A DNA stretch of 35,502 nt from Alphaproteobacteria bacterium (GTDB lineage: Bacteria; Pseudomonadota; Alphaproteobacteria; UBA2136; JAPKEQ01), in assembly GCA_028821995.1 (NCBI GenBank), contig JAPKEQ010000007.1, positions 1 to 35,502 of the forward strand, written 5' to 3'. Positions within the stretch are counted from its first letter, which is position 1. Each line of letters starts with the position of its first letter. This document shows positions 35,186 through 35,502 of this stretch, piece by piece. The notes beneath the pieces were generated by a model that saw nothing but the letters and a program-made list of their open reading frames with translations, was not told where the DNA came from and searched no databases. A program made the translations under genes and the position numbers.

Positions 35186-35502
<317 letters not shown>

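Overview
The window comes from an AT-leaning bacterial chromosome, most likely an alphaproteobacterium. Two things suggest this: the 23S rRNA 3' end read on the minus strand (…GTACTAATTGTCCGATCG…) and the gene content (proteobacterial-type FadE, HPPD, a single-domain MazG protein, an F-type TraG-like protein). The genus cannot be fixed from sequence alone. No transposase, integrase, CRISPR array or tRNA was seen.

Layout. (1) 1-3557, minus: a large exported FecR-domain protein with FG-GAP-like repeats, cut by the left window edge and absent from the ORF track because it has no stop inside the window. (2) 3753-13761, minus: a five-gene fatty-acid operon in transcription order PlsC-like acyltransferase/alpha-beta hydrolase fusion, FadD, FadA thiolase, FadN-type hydroxyacyl-CoA dehydrogenase/enoyl-CoA hydratase, FadE. 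Several genes overlap or nearly touch, and the unit ends in a hairpin terminator. Together they take up a fatty acid as CoA thioester and run a full beta-oxidation cycle. (3) 13951-16836, plus: a GT4-like glycosyltransferase, a Wzx-like flippase and a small unknown gene, suggesting surface polysaccharide assembly. (4) 16891-19958, plus: leuD, leuB and a short leuA (leucine biosynthesis; leuC is not here), then a convergent MazG-like gene. (5) 20521-22645, plus: hppD and a fumarylacetoacetate-hydrolase-family gene (tyrosine catabolism).

(6) 22803-26400, plus: a MoxR-type AAA+ ATPase and a CobT-like von Willebrand A protein with a roughly 200-residue acidic linker. They are separated by a roughly 330-nt stretch dense in inverted repeats and ending in a strong terminator. 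I read this stretch as a structured noncoding RNA or attenuated leader that I cannot assign to a known class. The ATPase uses CTG leucine codons much more than nearby genes. This cassette is the best candidate for an undescribed system. (7) 26436-33681, minus: a TraG-N-like membrane protein of about 1160 aa, a 668-aa protein of unknown family and an acyl-CoA ligase. Divergent from them at 33842 is a small pilin/VirB2-like protein with its own promoter and terminator. This looks like an isolated piece of a type IV secretion or conjugation-type apparatus, without visible ATPases or relaxase. (8) 34349-35502: noncoding sequence, then the minus-strand rRNA operon end (terminator, 5S rRNA inside a long processing stem, and the 3' part of 23S).
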